From contig DATAVR010000143.1 in NCBI GenBank assembly GCA_036267635.1, positions 1 to 64,000 of the forward strand: DNA of 64,000 nucleotides, written 5' to 3'. Source of the stretch: JADGRB01 sp036267635. GTDB taxonomy: Bacteria > Myxococcota_A > Polyangia > Fen-1088. A program made the translations under genes and the position numbers. The notes below the pieces were generated by a model. It did no database searches, was not told the origin of the DNA, and saw only the letters and a list, made by a program, of their open reading frames with translations. Shown piece after piece: positions 33,745-42,679 of the stretch (position 1 is its first letter; each line of letters begins with the position of its first letter).

Positions 33745-35103
33745 TCAGAACAGCCGCCGCATACCTCCGGGACCCGTCGGCGCGGCGGCCTCCGGCTGGC
33801 CGTCGGTGGCGGAGGCGTCGACGATTACTGGATCGCCGGCGTGCAGCTCCCCTTCCAGGAGCTCGGTCAGGTTGCCGTCGGAGAGGCCGATCCGCACCGG
33901 GACCATCTGCGGTTTTCCCTCGCGCAGCACCCAGACCGTACGGCGATCGGTGGGAGCGTCGCCGTGACCGCCCCCGCGCGCGCGCCCACTGCCGCCGCCG
34001 CCCGGTCTACCCGCGCGCGCGCCGGTTCCCCCGCCGCTGCGCGCGCCGCCGCCCGCGCCCGCCCCGGCCTTGCTGCGATCGGCCGCCTCACGCGCCACGG
34101 CCGGAACCGGCATCCCGAGCGCCGTGAAGATCTCCGGCGTGGGGCGGAAGCGCATGGCGGCGTTCGGCACCCGCACGACGTCGTCCTTCTCCGCCGCGAC
34201 GAAGGTGATGTTGGCGGTCATGCCCGGACGCAATTTCAAATCGGGGTTGGCGACGTCGACGACCGCGTCGTAGGTGACCACGTTCTGCAGCGTCGTCGGC
34301 GCGTTGCGGATCTGGCGAACCTTGCCGCGAAAATGCTCTCCGGTGAAGGCGTCGACCGTGAAGGTCGCCGGCATCCCGGTGGCGAGCTTGCCGACGTCGG
34401 CCTCGGCGACCGAGGTATCGACCTGCATCTGTTGCAGGTCCTGGGCGATCACGAACAACGTCGGCGCGGAGAGCGACGCCGCCACCGTCTGCCCGACGTC
34501 GACGCTGCGAGAGATGACCGTCCCGTCGGTGGGCGACACGATGCGGGTCATGTCCAGGTTCACCTTCGCCTGGTAAAGAGCCGCCTTCGCCTGCGCCAGC
34601 GAACCCCGCGCGGCGGCGGTCTGCCCCTTCATCATCTCTTGATTGGCCTGCGAGGTGTCGTAGTCGGCCTGCGCGATCAGCTTCCGCTCGAGCAGGCTCT
34701 TCGAGCGCTCGAACTGCCGGCCGGCGTCGCGCTCCTGCGCCTCGGCCTTGACCAGGTTCCCCTCGGCCGCCTGGTAGTTCGCCTGCGCCTGTTGCAGCGC
34801 CGCATCGAACAGCTGCGGGTCGATCTTGGCGATGAGCTGCCCTTTCTTCACCGGCGAGTTCCAGTCGACGTAGAGCTTCTGCACCGTCCCCGACACCTGC
34901 GTGCCGACCTGGACCGTCACCAGCGCCGACAACGTCCCGGTGGCGGTCACCCGCGCCACGATCCGCCCGCGGTCGACGAAGGCGGTGTCGAACTCGACCG
35001 GCGGCTTCCTGTGCGCCGCGCGCCAATTTCGCAGGCCGAGCCCGCCGCCGGCCAGCAGGAGCAGCGCGAGGGCCGTCACCAGCACGCGACGCGCGTTCGT
35101 CAT
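33745..35103 (-). CDS. MacA-type periplasmic adaptor (membrane-fusion protein)
   Basis: About 452 residues. N-terminal anchor (VLVTALALLLLAGGGLGL), lipoyl halves (VTVQVGTQVSGTVQKLYVDW and MTRIVSPTDGTVISRSVDVG) flanking an alpha-hairpin of ~100 residues, then beta-barrel and membrane-proximal domains. Between the beta-barrel and the last domain lies a ~45-residue Gly/Ala/Arg-rich low-complexity insert. It bridges the MacB-like permease and TolC. ATG at 35103; a GTG six codons upstream is also open. First gene of the efflux operon. Confidence 0.92.
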   Translation of the reverse strand: MTNARRVLVTALALLLLAGGGLGLRNWRAAHRKPPVEFDTAFVDRGRIVARVTATGTLSALVTVQVGTQVSGTVQKLYVDWNSPVKKGQLIAKIDPQLFDAALQQAQANYQAAEGNLVKAEAQERDAGRQFERSKSLLERKLIAQADYDTSQANQEMMKGQTAAARGSLAQAKAALYQAKVNLDMTRIVSPTDGTVISRSVDVGQTVAASLSAPTLFVIAQDLQQMQVDTSVAEADVGKLATGMPATFTVDAFTGEHFRGKVRQIRNAPTTLQNVVTYDAVVDVANPDLKLRPGMTANITFVAAEKDDVVRVPNAAMRFRPTPEIFTALGMPVPAVAREAADRSKAGAGAGGGARSGGGTGARAGRPGGGGSGRARGGGHGDAPTDRRTVWVLREGKPQMVPVRIGLSDGNLTELLEGELHAGDPVIVDASATDGQPEAAAPTGPGGMRRLF

Positions 35104-35224
35104 CGAGGGAAGGAACCCCACCGGGGCGAAAGATTAGATCGTTTCCCCACTTTTGCCTCGCTCGTCAGGGGAACGCGGCTCAGTTGTTGCGCATTCCCCT
35201 CCGGCCCCGGATGATCGCAAAAGC

Positions 35225-35821
35225 GTGCCCCCGGGCTCGAGACCGCCTTCGTTCCTGTTCGCTCCCGGCGCCGGCGCGCCTTCGTCCTCGGATTGGATGC
35301 GCGGCTGGCGAGACCGGCTGTCGTCGCTCGGCCAGGTCCAGACCTTCGACTATGCGTACATGCGCGCCCACCGACGCTCGCCCGACCGCCTGCCGGCGCT
35401 GATCGAGGCGCATCGCGCCGCGCTGGCCGAGCTGCGCGCGACCGCCGCCGGCCCCGTCTTCCTGATCGGCAAGTCGATGGGAGGCCGGATCGGCTGTCAC
35501 CTCGCGCTCGAGGAGCAAACCGCCGGCCTGGTCTGCCTCGGTTACCCGCTCAAGTCGGGATCGACGGGCGCGCTCCGCGATCAGGTGCTGCTCTCGCTCC
35601 AGACCCCTGTGCTGTTCGTGCAAGGGACGCGCGATCCGCTATGCCCGCTCGATCTCCTGGCCGACCTGCGCGCCCGCATGACCGCCCCCAGCGCGCTGCT
35701 GATCGTCGAAGGCGGTGACCATTCACTGGCGGTCTCGGCGGCCGTGCGCAAGGCGCGCGGCGAAACTCAGGCCGACTCCGACGCCCGCGTGCTGGAGGCG
35801 ATCCGCAGCTTCTGCAGTTAG
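35225..35821 (+). CDS. Small alpha/beta hydrolase (KANL3/Tex30-like)
   Basis: 198 residues from the GTG at 35225; a TTG at 35153 would add 24 disordered residues. FLFAPGAGAPSSSDWM carries the oxyanion region, FLIGKSMGGRIG the nucleophile Ser elbow, VLFVQGTRDPLCP the acid Asp, and EGGDHSLAV the catalytic His. Resembles the Tex30/KANL3 dienelactone-hydrolase-like family; substrate unknown. It is divergent from the adaptor gene and its stop overlaps the convergent hpnC stop by 4 bp. Confidence 0.82.
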   Translation: MPPGSRPPSFLFAPGAGAPSSSDWMRGWRDRLSSLGQVQTFDYAYMRAHRRSPDRLPALIEAHRAALAELRATAAGPVFLIGKSMGGRIGCHLALEEQTAGLVCLGYPLKSGSTGALRDQVLLSLQTPVLFVQGTRDPLCPLDLLADLRARMTAPSALLIVEGGDHSLAVSAAVRKARGETQADSDARVLEAIRSFCS

Positions 35822-36822
35822 GGCCAGAGCGCCCTGAGCGCGCCCAGGTCGAAGTGGCTGGCCCACTCCTTGGCGGCGCGCGCCATGATCACCGCCTGGT
35901 CGCGGCGGCGGATCGACGGGCGGTGCGCGAAGACGTCGTAGCCAGCCGTCTCGATCTTGTCGAGGATCGTGGTGCCGACCAGCCAGATGAGCGTCAGCTC
36001 CATCCGCAGGTCCTTGCCCAGCTTCTCCAGCAGCGGGCGGCCGCGCTCGTAGAGCCCGCGCGTCCGCGTCACCTGGAAGCGCAGGAGATCGCGCAAGGCC
36101 GGCGTCATCTTGAGCGCCTTCAGATCGGCCTCGCTGACGCTGAAGTGGTGCAGGTCCTCGGCCGGGATGTAGATGTGGTCGCGGGCGGCGTCGGCGGCGA
36201 CGTCCTGCCAGAAATTCGTCAGCTGCAGCGCCGTCGACATTTCGTCGGCGAAACGGACCAGCGCCGGATCGCGGTAGCCGAAGAGGGCCAGCAAGAGGCG
36301 CCCCACCGGATCGGCCGAGCGGACGGTGTAGCCGCGCAGCGCCTGGAAGGTGGCGTAGCGGCGCACCTCCATGTCCATCCGGAACGCGGTCAGCATGTCG
36401 TCGAGCGGCGGGATCGGCAGGTCGCGTTTCTCGATGGTGTCGGCGAGCGCGATGAACACCGGGTGATCGGCCTCGCCGTGCGCACAACGGCCGAGCGCCT
36501 CCTCCCAGCGATCGAGCGCTTCGGCGCGGCGCCCTTCGTACTCGGGCTCGTCGGCGAAGTCGTCGGCGCTCCGCGCGAACGCGTAGAGCGCGGTCAAATG
36601 CGGGCGCAGCTCGGGGGGCACGAAGCGCGACGCCACCGGATAGCTCTCGGTGTGGGCGCGGACGAACTCCTCGCAGTAAGCGTACGAACGCTCGACGGTC
36701 CACGGTCCGGGCGGCGGATCGAGCCAGCGGATCGGCGGCTTCGTCACCGGCGCGAGCGGCGGCGTCCCACCCGCGTCGGTCTCGCGGGCCTCGCGCCCGC
36801 CCCGCAGGATCTGACGGATCAT
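35818..36822 (-). CDS. hpnC: Squalene-pathway synthase HpnC
   Basis: 334 residues. Trans-isoprenyl-transferase fold with YAFARSADDFADE near 78-90 (first Asp-rich metal site), DMLTAFRMDMEVRRYAT, and LQLTNFWQDVAADAARDHIY near 195 (second Asp site). The wording fits HpnC, which acts with HpnD and HpnE to make squalene for hopanoids or sterols. hpnD and hpnE are not in the window. It is last in the mevalonate operon, overlapping the HMG-CoA reductase stop by 4 bp, which ties isoprenoid supply to squalene. Confidence 0.92.
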   Translation of the reverse strand: MIRQILRGGREARETDAGGTPPLAPVTKPPIRWLDPPPGPWTVERSYAYCEEFVRAHTESYPVASRFVPPELRPHLTALYAFARSADDFADEPEYEGRRAEALDRWEEALGRCAHGEADHPVFIALADTIEKRDLPIPPLDDMLTAFRMDMEVRRYATFQALRGYTVRSADPVGRLLLALFGYRDPALVRFADEMSTALQLTNFWQDVAADAARDHIYIPAEDLHHFSVSEADLKALKMTPALRDLLRFQVTRTRGLYERGRPLLEKLGKDLRMELTLIWLVGTTILDKIETAGYDVFAHRPSIRRRDQAVIMARAAKEWASHFDLGALRALWP

Positions 36823-38057
36823 GATCGATCCCCGACGGAGCGCCCCATCGACTCGAGCGTCGGCAGTCCCACCGGGTTCGTCGATCTGCGGTGCAGGTTC
36901 ATGTGACCGCGCTGGATTCCCTCCGTGGCCAGCGCGCGCAGCGCGGCCAGGTTCGAGGCGAGCCCGGCGCTAGCGACGATCATCCCCAGCGTCGAGGCGT
37001 CGGTCGTCCCCAGCAGCTTGAGCGCCAGCCGGGCGCCCGCGTGGGCGTGCAGCGTGCCACCGACGGTGCCGAGCGCCATCGGCATCTCCAGCTCGCCGAC
37101 GAGATCGCCCTCCTCGGCGCGCCAGATCGCGAGCGGTCGGTAGCGTCCGCTCACCGCCGCGAAGGCGTGCGCGCCCGCCTCGACGCCGCGCCAGTCGTTG
37201 CCGGTCGCCATCACCACCGCGTCGACGCCGTTCATGATCCCCTTGTTGTGGGTGGCGGCGCGGTAAGGATCGTCCTCGGCGAAGCGCGAGGCGGCGACGA
37301 TCCCGTCCCGCACCGTCGCGCCCTCGACCGCGGCGGTGCCGAGCGCGGCCGCCGGGACCCGCGCCCGGACCCGCACGCAGCGCCGATCGCAGAGGTTGGT
37401 GAGGATGCGCAGCCCGGAGCGCCCGCCGGCCAGCTCGGCCACCCGCGACGCCAGCGCCTCGGCGACGGTGTTCACCATGTTGGCGCCCATCGCGTTGCGG
37501 CAGTCGACGTGGACGTGGACCACCACCCGGCTCGGGTGCGCGCGCACCTCGATCTCGCGCGCGCCGCCGCCCCGCTCGGAGAGCCGCGGCAAGGTGGCGT
37601 GCGCCAGCGCGAGCAGCTCCTCGGTCGCCGCCTCCAGCCGCGCCACCGAGGCCTCGGTGTCGGCGACCTCGACGATCTCGATCTGCGCGGTCATCACCGG
37701 CGCGTCGGCCTCGGCGACGAACCCGCCCCCCTGCCGCACCATCCTGGCGGCGTTCGACGCGGCGGCGATCACCGAGGGCTCTTCCACGGCCATCGGCACC
37801 AGCACGTCGTGCCCGTTGACTCGAAAGTTCAGCCCCAACCCCAGCGGCAGGGCGTAGATGCCGACCGCGTTTTCGACCATCCGGTCGGCCGCCACCGTGT
37901 CGAGCCCGCCGCCCTCGAGCGTCTGCAGATCCTGCTCCGAGAGGTCGGCTCGGTGGCGGAGCAGCTCCCGCCGCTCGTCGACCGAGAGCCTGTAGAAACC
38001 GGGGAGGCGAGAGCCGTCGTGTCCGCCGTCGTCCGAGATTTCCGACATTTCCGACAC
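36819..38057 (-). CDS. mvaA: HMG-CoA reductase, class II (bacterial type)
   Basis: 412 residues. Reduces HMG-CoA to mevalonate. Catalytic Glu near 92-93 in VPMAVEEPSV after ENAVGIYALPLGLGLNFRV, DCRNAMGANMVNT near 185-197, Lys near 272 in ATHNKGIMNG, Asp near 288 in ATGNDWR, and a C-terminal RGHMNLH with the catalytic His. This is the class II pattern known from Pseudomonas mevalonii and streptococci. The N terminus MSEMSEIS reflects a 9-bp duplication. It starts 9 bp after the phosphomevalonate kinase stop. Confidence 0.95.
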   Translation of the reverse strand: MSEMSEISDDGGHDGSRLPGFYRLSVDERRELLRHRADLSEQDLQTLEGGGLDTVAADRMVENAVGIYALPLGLGLNFRVNGHDVLVPMAVEEPSVIAAASNAARMVRQGGGFVAEADAPVMTAQIEIVEVADTEASVARLEAATEELLALAHATLPRLSERGGGAREIEVRAHPSRVVVHVHVDCRNAMGANMVNTVAEALASRVAELAGGRSGLRILTNLCDRRCVRVRARVPAAALGTAAVEGATVRDGIVAASRFAEDDPYRAATHNKGIMNGVDAVVMATGNDWRGVEAGAHAFAAVSGRYRPLAIWRAEEGDLVGELEMPMALGTVGGTLHAHAGARLALKLLGTTDASTLGMIVASAGLASNLAALRALATEGIQRGHMNLHRRSTNPVGLPTLESMGRSVGDRS

Positions 38058-38066
38058 TTCGCCTTT

Positions 38067-39008
38067 CTAGTTTCCGCGCCCGAGGCCGCGCGCGCCGGTA
38101 CTTATACTAAGAATCGCCAGGCCGGTGGAGGTGACGCGCATCCCGAAAACCCGCGCCGATTCTGGATCGGAAAAGAAGGCGATGCCGACATCCCCGCCCC
38201 CGGCCCCCGATGGCTTGGCGGCGCCCCCGAGCTCGCGGGCCAGCGCGGCCGCCGCCGCGAGCGCCGGGGTGACGATCGGGAGATCGGCGTCGCGTCCCAG
38301 CGCGGCGAGCGCCTGGTGGGCGTCGTCAACCGCCTGCAGCAGCGCCGCGGCGTCGCCCGCCTCGTAGCCACGCAGGAAAGCGTCGGCCGCGCAGCGAACG
38401 TCGCGCAGGCGACGCGCGTGCGCCCCGGGATCGCGCGCCGCCAGCCGCTCGACGGCGGCGACGTGACCGACGGTCGCGCTGGGCGTTCCGGTCGACAGGA
38501 CGACCGGCGTGACGGTCGCGGGCGAGACCAGGGCGCGCATGGTCGGCGGGCCGACCTCCGGGCGGGTGTAGGCGAGGACGCCGCCCAGGACCGCCGCCGC
38601 GACGTCGGCGCCCGAGCCGCGCCCCCCCTGCGCGGCCCGGTGCGCGCGGTCGGCCAGCATGAAGATCAACCACCGCTCCGCCTCGACGTCGAAGCCGGCG
38701 GCCTCCAGCAGCGCGCCCACCGCCGCCGCCGCCACCGCCGCGCTCGAGCCCAGCCCCAGCTTGCGCCCCTCTTCCGAGAGCGACGCGCTGTCGACCTCGG
38801 GCGCGCCGTCGGGGAGCGAGGCGCCGGTCGCCTGACAGTGGGCGCGCACGGCGGCGATCGCTTCGGCGACCACCGGCGACGACGGCGCCCCGCCCGGCAC
38901 GAAGCGCGCGACGACGCGGCGATCGACGGCGGCCACCACCGCGGTGCCGCCGTGGAGCACGCCGTACTCGCCGGCGAAGAAGAGCTTGCCCGCCGCCGAG
39001 ACGGTCAC
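38067..39008 (-). CDS. Phosphomevalonate kinase (GHMP family)
   Basis: 313 residues from a GTG that overlaps the mvaD stop (GTGA) with GGTGGAG just before it. GHMP kinase features: GKLFFAGEYGVLHGGTAVV at the N terminus, the ATP loop KLGLGSSAAVAAAAVGALL near 92, and KPSGAGGGDVGIAF near 275. Distinct from the mevalonate kinase in the same operon, and with RAAQGGRGSGADVAAAVLGG typical of phosphomevalonate kinases. Converts mevalonate 5-phosphate to the diphosphate. Confidence 0.9.
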   Translation of the reverse strand: MTVSAAGKLFFAGEYGVLHGGTAVVAAVDRRVVARFVPGGAPSSPVVAEAIAAVRAHCQATGASLPDGAPEVDSASLSEEGRKLGLGSSAAVAAAAVGALLEAAGFDVEAERWLIFMLADRAHRAAQGGRGSGADVAAAVLGGVLAYTRPEVGPPTMRALVSPATVTPVVLSTGTPSATVGHVAAVERLAARDPGAHARRLRDVRCAADAFLRGYEAGDAAALLQAVDDAHQALAALGRDADLPIVTPALAAAAALARELGGAAKPSGAGGGDVGIAFFSDPESARVFGMRVTSTGLAILSISTGARGLGRGN

Positions 39009-39991
39009 GCCTCCACCACCTGGGCGCCCGGCCCCGGCGCGGCGATCAGTGTCCGCAACACGCCCGGCACCTCGGCGAGCGCCGCCGCGATCGCCTCGGC
39101 GTCGCGCACCCCGCACAGCACCTTGACGTGGGGCCCGGCGTCGATGGTGAAAAAGGCGGACGTCCCCGCGGCGCGCAGCGCCCACACGCGCGTCATCGCC
39201 CCGACCGTGGCCGGATTCCAGTAGAGGATGGGCGGATCGGCGGCCATGGCGCTGGCGTGCATGCGCAGCGCGCTCCGCTCGGCGACCGTGCCCAGCCCCG
39301 CCAGGTCACGCGCGGCGATCGCCGCGCGCGCGGCGGCCAGATCGCCGTCGACGCCCCGGATCCAGCCCTCGTAGTAGGGCGACGTCCCCGCCGTGCGCCG
39401 CATCGCCGCCGTCGAGCCGAGCGCCTTCTCGCCGGCCGCGGTGACGGCCACGACCAGGCGCACGTCCCACCCGGCGCCCGCCGGCAGCGGGTGCGCCGCC
39501 GCGTCGTTGCCGTCGGCGCGCGCGCCGGGCGCCATCTCGACGAAGCCGCCGAAGATCGAGCGCGCCGCCGAGCCCGAGCCGAGCCGAGCCAGCACCGACA
39601 GCTCCGCCGGCGACAGATCGAGATTCGCCGCCCGCGCCGCCGCCACCGCCAGCGCCGCGAACCCCGACGCCGACGACGCCAGCCCCGCCGCGGTCGGGAC
39701 GCTGTTGTCGGTGACGACCGTCGCCCGCGTGGCGATCCCGGCGCGGGCCCGCACCCGATCGAGAAACGCCGACGCCCGTGCGGCGACCTTCTCGACGGCC
39801 GGCGCGCCGTCGAGCGTGACCCGATCGCGCGTCCCGTCGCCGCCGTCGAAAGCGACGCGCGTGCGGGTGCCGAGCCGATCGAGCGTCAGCGACAAGCTGC
39901 CGGTGGCCGGCAGGTTGAGCGCCTCGTCGCGCTTCCCCCAGTACTTCACGAGCGCGATGTTGGTGCCCGCGATTGCGGTAGCCGAGGTCAT
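39005..39991 (-). CDS. mvaD: Diphosphomevalonate decarboxylase
   Basis: 328 residues. GTNIALVKYWGKRDEALNLP at residues ~9-28 and VPTAAGLASSASGFAALAVA near 100 are diagnostic; GSGSAARSIFGGFVEM and SPYYEGWI follow. It converts mevalonate diphosphate to isopentenyl diphosphate with ATP and loss of CO2. Overlaps the mevalonate kinase stop by 4 bp and the phosphomevalonate kinase start by 4 bp. Confidence 0.96.
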   Translation of the reverse strand: MTSATAIAGTNIALVKYWGKRDEALNLPATGSLSLTLDRLGTRTRVAFDGGDGTRDRVTLDGAPAVEKVAARASAFLDRVRARAGIATRATVVTDNSVPTAAGLASSASGFAALAVAAARAANLDLSPAELSVLARLGSGSAARSIFGGFVEMAPGARADGNDAAAHPLPAGAGWDVRLVVAVTAAGEKALGSTAAMRRTAGTSPYYEGWIRGVDGDLAAARAAIAARDLAGLGTVAERSALRMHASAMAADPPILYWNPATVGAMTRVWALRAAGTSAFFTIDAGPHVKVLCGVRDAEAIAAALAEVPGVLRTLIAAPGPGAQVVEA

Positions 39992-40932
39992 GCGCCGGCT
40001 CCGGGCGCCGGCGCGGCGGCGATGTCGGCGAGAAATCCGTCGAAGCCGGCGGCGCGCCAGCGGGCGAGCACGTCGCGCGCGTGCCCCGGCGCGAGCGCGA
40101 TCACCGCGCCGCCGCCGCCGGCGCCGGTGAGCTTGGCGCCGACCGCGCCGGCCGCCCGCGCGCCGTGCACCAGCGTCTCCAGCTCGGGCGAGGAGAGCCG
40201 CAGCGCCGCCAGCAGCCCATGCGCGGCGTCCATGATCCGCCCGAGGCCGTCGACGTCCCCCTTGGCGAGCGCGGCGGCCGCGTCGTCGGCCAGCCGCCCG
40301 AGCAGCGCCAGCACCTCGCCGGCGGCCGGCAACCGCTCGCGCAGCCGGCCGACGGCGGCGACCTGGGCTGCGGTGTCGCGTGGACGACCGGAGAGACCGA
40401 CGCAGATGGTGATCTTCTGCAGCACCGGCACGAGATGCCAGCCGGCCGCACGCGAGAATCTTCCGGTCAGGCCGCTTTTCGCCGCCGCCGCGTCGATCCC
40501 CGACGGGTTGCCGTGAAAGACCTCTTCCGCCTCGGTGACCGCCGCGTCGACGAGGTCGGTCGCATCGGCGCGGCCGATCGCCGCGGCCGCCGCGCGCGCG
40601 ATGGCCGTCGCCAGCGCCGCCGAGCTCCCCAGCCCGGCGCGCGAGGGGATCCGGGCGTCGGCCTCGAAGTCGAGGCCCGGCGCCGCCACCCGCCGCACGA
40701 TCGCCTCCAGCGCCCGCCCCACCGGCGTGCCGTCGCCGGCCGCCGCTTCCAGGTTCCAGGCCGGCACACGCAGATGCGCGCCGCCTGCCGCGCCGGCGCG
40801 CGCCTCGGCGGAGATCCCGGTCGAGATCGCCGCCGCCAGCGCCGCGTGCCCGTGCACGACCGCGTGCTCACCGACGAGGATCACCTTGCCGTGGCCGAAG
40901 CCGCGGCCGAGGACGCCATCGCCGGCGCTCAT
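39988..40932 (-). CDS. mvk: Mevalonate kinase
   Basis: 314 residues. GHGKVILVGEHAVVHGHAAL near 13-32, RAGLGSSAALATAIARA near 100 (ATP loop), EEVFHGNPSGIDAAAA near 147 (substrate/metal site) and KLTGAGGGGAVIAL near 278. Phosphorylates mevalonate at O5. Second gene of the operon, overlapping fni and mvaD by 4 bp each. Confidence 0.96.
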   Translation of the reverse strand: MSAGDGVLGRGFGHGKVILVGEHAVVHGHAALAAAISTGISAEARAGAAGGAHLRVPAWNLEAAAGDGTPVGRALEAIVRRVAAPGLDFEADARIPSRAGLGSSAALATAIARAAAAAIGRADATDLVDAAVTEAEEVFHGNPSGIDAAAAKSGLTGRFSRAAGWHLVPVLQKITICVGLSGRPRDTAAQVAAVGRLRERLPAAGEVLALLGRLADDAAAALAKGDVDGLGRIMDAAHGLLAALRLSSPELETLVHGARAAGAVGAKLTGAGGGGAVIALAPGHARDVLARWRAAGFDGFLADIAAAPAPGAGA

Positions 40933-41996
40933 CGCGGCCTCTGCGCCAGCCAGGCGCCGAGCTCACCGGTGATCACCCGGGGCGCTGTCGCCAGATCGCT
41001 CGCCCGCGCCACGCCGGTCAACAGAGCCGCCGCCCGCAGCCCGTCGATCACCTGCTTCAGATAGGCTTCGCCGCCGGCACGTCCCCCAGCCTGCACCGCG
41101 CGCAGCGCCGGCTGCGCCAGGCCGCCGACGCGCGCGCCGAGCGCCAGCGCCCGCGCCAGGTCGAGACCAGAACGAATTCCCCCCGAGGCGACGAGATCGA
41201 CGCCCGCCGCCGGCAGCCCCTCTTCCGCCAGCCAGGCCACCGCGGCCGCGGTGGGGATCCCCCAGTCCCACAGCTCCTCGCCGCGCGCCTTCTCCGCGCC
41301 GACCGCCCGGTGCGACTCCACGGCGGTCCACGAGGTCCCGCCGCCGCCCGAGACGTCGATGGCGCGCACGCCGGCGGAGACGAGCCGACGGGCCACCGCC
41401 GGCGAGATCCCGCAGCCGGTCTCCTTCACCATCACCGGCCGCCCCAGCTCCGCGACGACGCGCGCGATGGCGTCGAGCGCGCCGCGGAAGTCGCGATCGC
41501 CGCCCGGCTGCGCCATCTCCTGCGCTGGATTCAAATGAATGCAAAGCGCGTCGGCCTCCACGCGCGCCACCACCTCGCGCACCGCCGCCGTCGGCAGCGC
41601 CGCCAGCTGCACGGCCCCGAAGTTGGCGAACAGGTACACGTCCGGCGCCGCCTGACGAACCTGGTAGGTCGACGCCAGCTCGGGGTGCACCAGCATCGCG
41701 CGCTGGCTGCCGAGGCCAAACGGGATCCCCAGCGCGGCGGCGGCGGCGGCCAGCGCGCGGTTGATCTCGCCGGCCTCCGGCGTTCCGCCGGTCATCCCGG
41801 TCACCATCAACGGCGCGCGAATGGCCCGTCCGAGCAGCGTCGTCCCGAGATCGACGTCGGCCGTCGCCCGCTCGGGCAGCGCGCAGTGCAGGAGCCGCAC
41901 CTCCTCGAACAGCGTCGGACGGTGGAAATCCGCGGCGCCCGACGCCGCGATGGTCAGATGCTCGGCCTTGCGCTGACTGATACCGCCGTCCGCCAT
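40929..41996 (-). CDS. fni: Type 2 isopentenyl-diphosphate isomerase (FMN)
   Basis: 355 residues. TIM-barrel with APLMVTGMTGGTPEAGEIN, PFGLGSQRAML, HLNPAQEMAQPGGDRDF (catalytic Gln/metal Glu region), VKETGCGIS and DVSGGGGTSWTAVE. Interconverts isopentenyl and dimethylallyl diphosphate with reduced FMN. First gene of the mevalonate operon; ATG at 41996 with CCGAGGGG upstream. Divergent from a secreted protein gene; the AT-rich bit around 42048-42062 may hold the promoters. Confidence 0.96.
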   Translation of the reverse strand: MADGGISQRKAEHLTIAASGAADFHRPTLFEEVRLLHCALPERATADVDLGTTLLGRAIRAPLMVTGMTGGTPEAGEINRALAAAAAALGIPFGLGSQRAMLVHPELASTYQVRQAAPDVYLFANFGAVQLAALPTAAVREVVARVEADALCIHLNPAQEMAQPGGDRDFRGALDAIARVVAELGRPVMVKETGCGISPAVARRLVSAGVRAIDVSGGGGTSWTAVESHRAVGAEKARGEELWDWGIPTAAAVAWLAEEGLPAAGVDLVASGGIRSGLDLARALALGARVGGLAQPALRAVQAGGRAGGEAYLKQVIDGLRAAALLTGVARASDLATAPRVITGELGAWLAQRPR

Positions 41997-42121
41997 GCCA
42001 GCCCCTCGGTATAGAGCGCGAATGCCGGGCCCGGCAAGGGGGCGTCGCCTTTTTTCAAGATATGTTGAACGCAGCGCGCGAACGGCCGGGAACCTCCCCG
42101 CCCGGGCGATGTCCACTCCTC

Positions 42122-42616
42122 ATGCCGCTCACGCCGTCGAGATGGAACCTGTGGGGTCGAATGGCGCTGCCCCTGTTGGGTGCCGCCGCCTTCTTTGGGC
42201 CGTCGCTCGCCGCCTTCGCCACCTCGCGGCCGGTGGGCGAGATCGGGGCGGCGCCGCCGCCGATCCCCGTGATTCGCGTGCACCCATTCCTGGACGTTGG
42301 CGCCACCACCTGCGGCTGGGACGCGCCGGTTCACGACGGCCCGCACGAACGAACGGGGGTGCTCTCTCCTTCGGGACCGGTCGACGCACGAATGCTGGTC
42401 GCCGCCACCCGGTGTCTCCGAGCGTCGTCCGGCTTTCTCACTCTCTCGGTCTCCGTCGACGCGAAGGGGAAGGTCCGCGACGTCGAGGCCGACACGGGCG
42501 GAGACGAAGCTCTGGCCGACTGCGCGACGTCATTCGTCCGCGGCGGAGGGAGGTTCGAGACCCGCGGGCCGGGAACGCTCAAGATCGGCTACTACATGGG
42601 TCATCACCGCCCGTAA
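42122..42616 (+). CDS. Secreted protein with AgmX/TonB-C-like domain
   Basis: 164 residues from the ATG at 42122, which precedes a signal peptide (LWGRMALPLLGAAAFFGPSL, cleavage near AFAT). The C-terminal half (~85-160) has LSVSVDAKGKVRDVEADTGG, then ALADCATSFVRGG and a final LKIGYYM strand, the layout of the C-terminal domain of AgmX/PglI gliding-motility proteins and of TonB-like transducers. By eye only. Standing alone; an in-frame ATG at 42062 falls in the divergent promoter region and is not preferred. Confidence 0.7.
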   Translation: MPLTPSRWNLWGRMALPLLGAAAFFGPSLAAFATSRPVGEIGAAPPPIPVIRVHPFLDVGATTCGWDAPVHDGPHERTGVLSPSGPVDARMLVAATRCLRASSGFLTLSVSVDAKGKVRDVEADTGGDEALADCATSFVRGGGRFETRGPGTLKIGYYMGHHRP

Positions 42617-42643
42617 CGGGCCGATTCGAGCCCACGCGATTTC

Positions 42644-42672
42644 TTGCCCTGACCTGAACGGGTGGATAGTAT
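42644..42672 (+). promoter_or_regulatory. Predicted promoter of rmuC
   Basis: TTGCCC (42644-42649), 17-bp spacer, TAGTAT (42667-42672). Each hexamer matches sigma70 consensus at 4 of 6 bases. The -10 ends 7 bp before the ATG at 42680, so the mRNA would be leaderless. Confidence 0.4.
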
Positions 42673-42679
42673 CGGGGCC

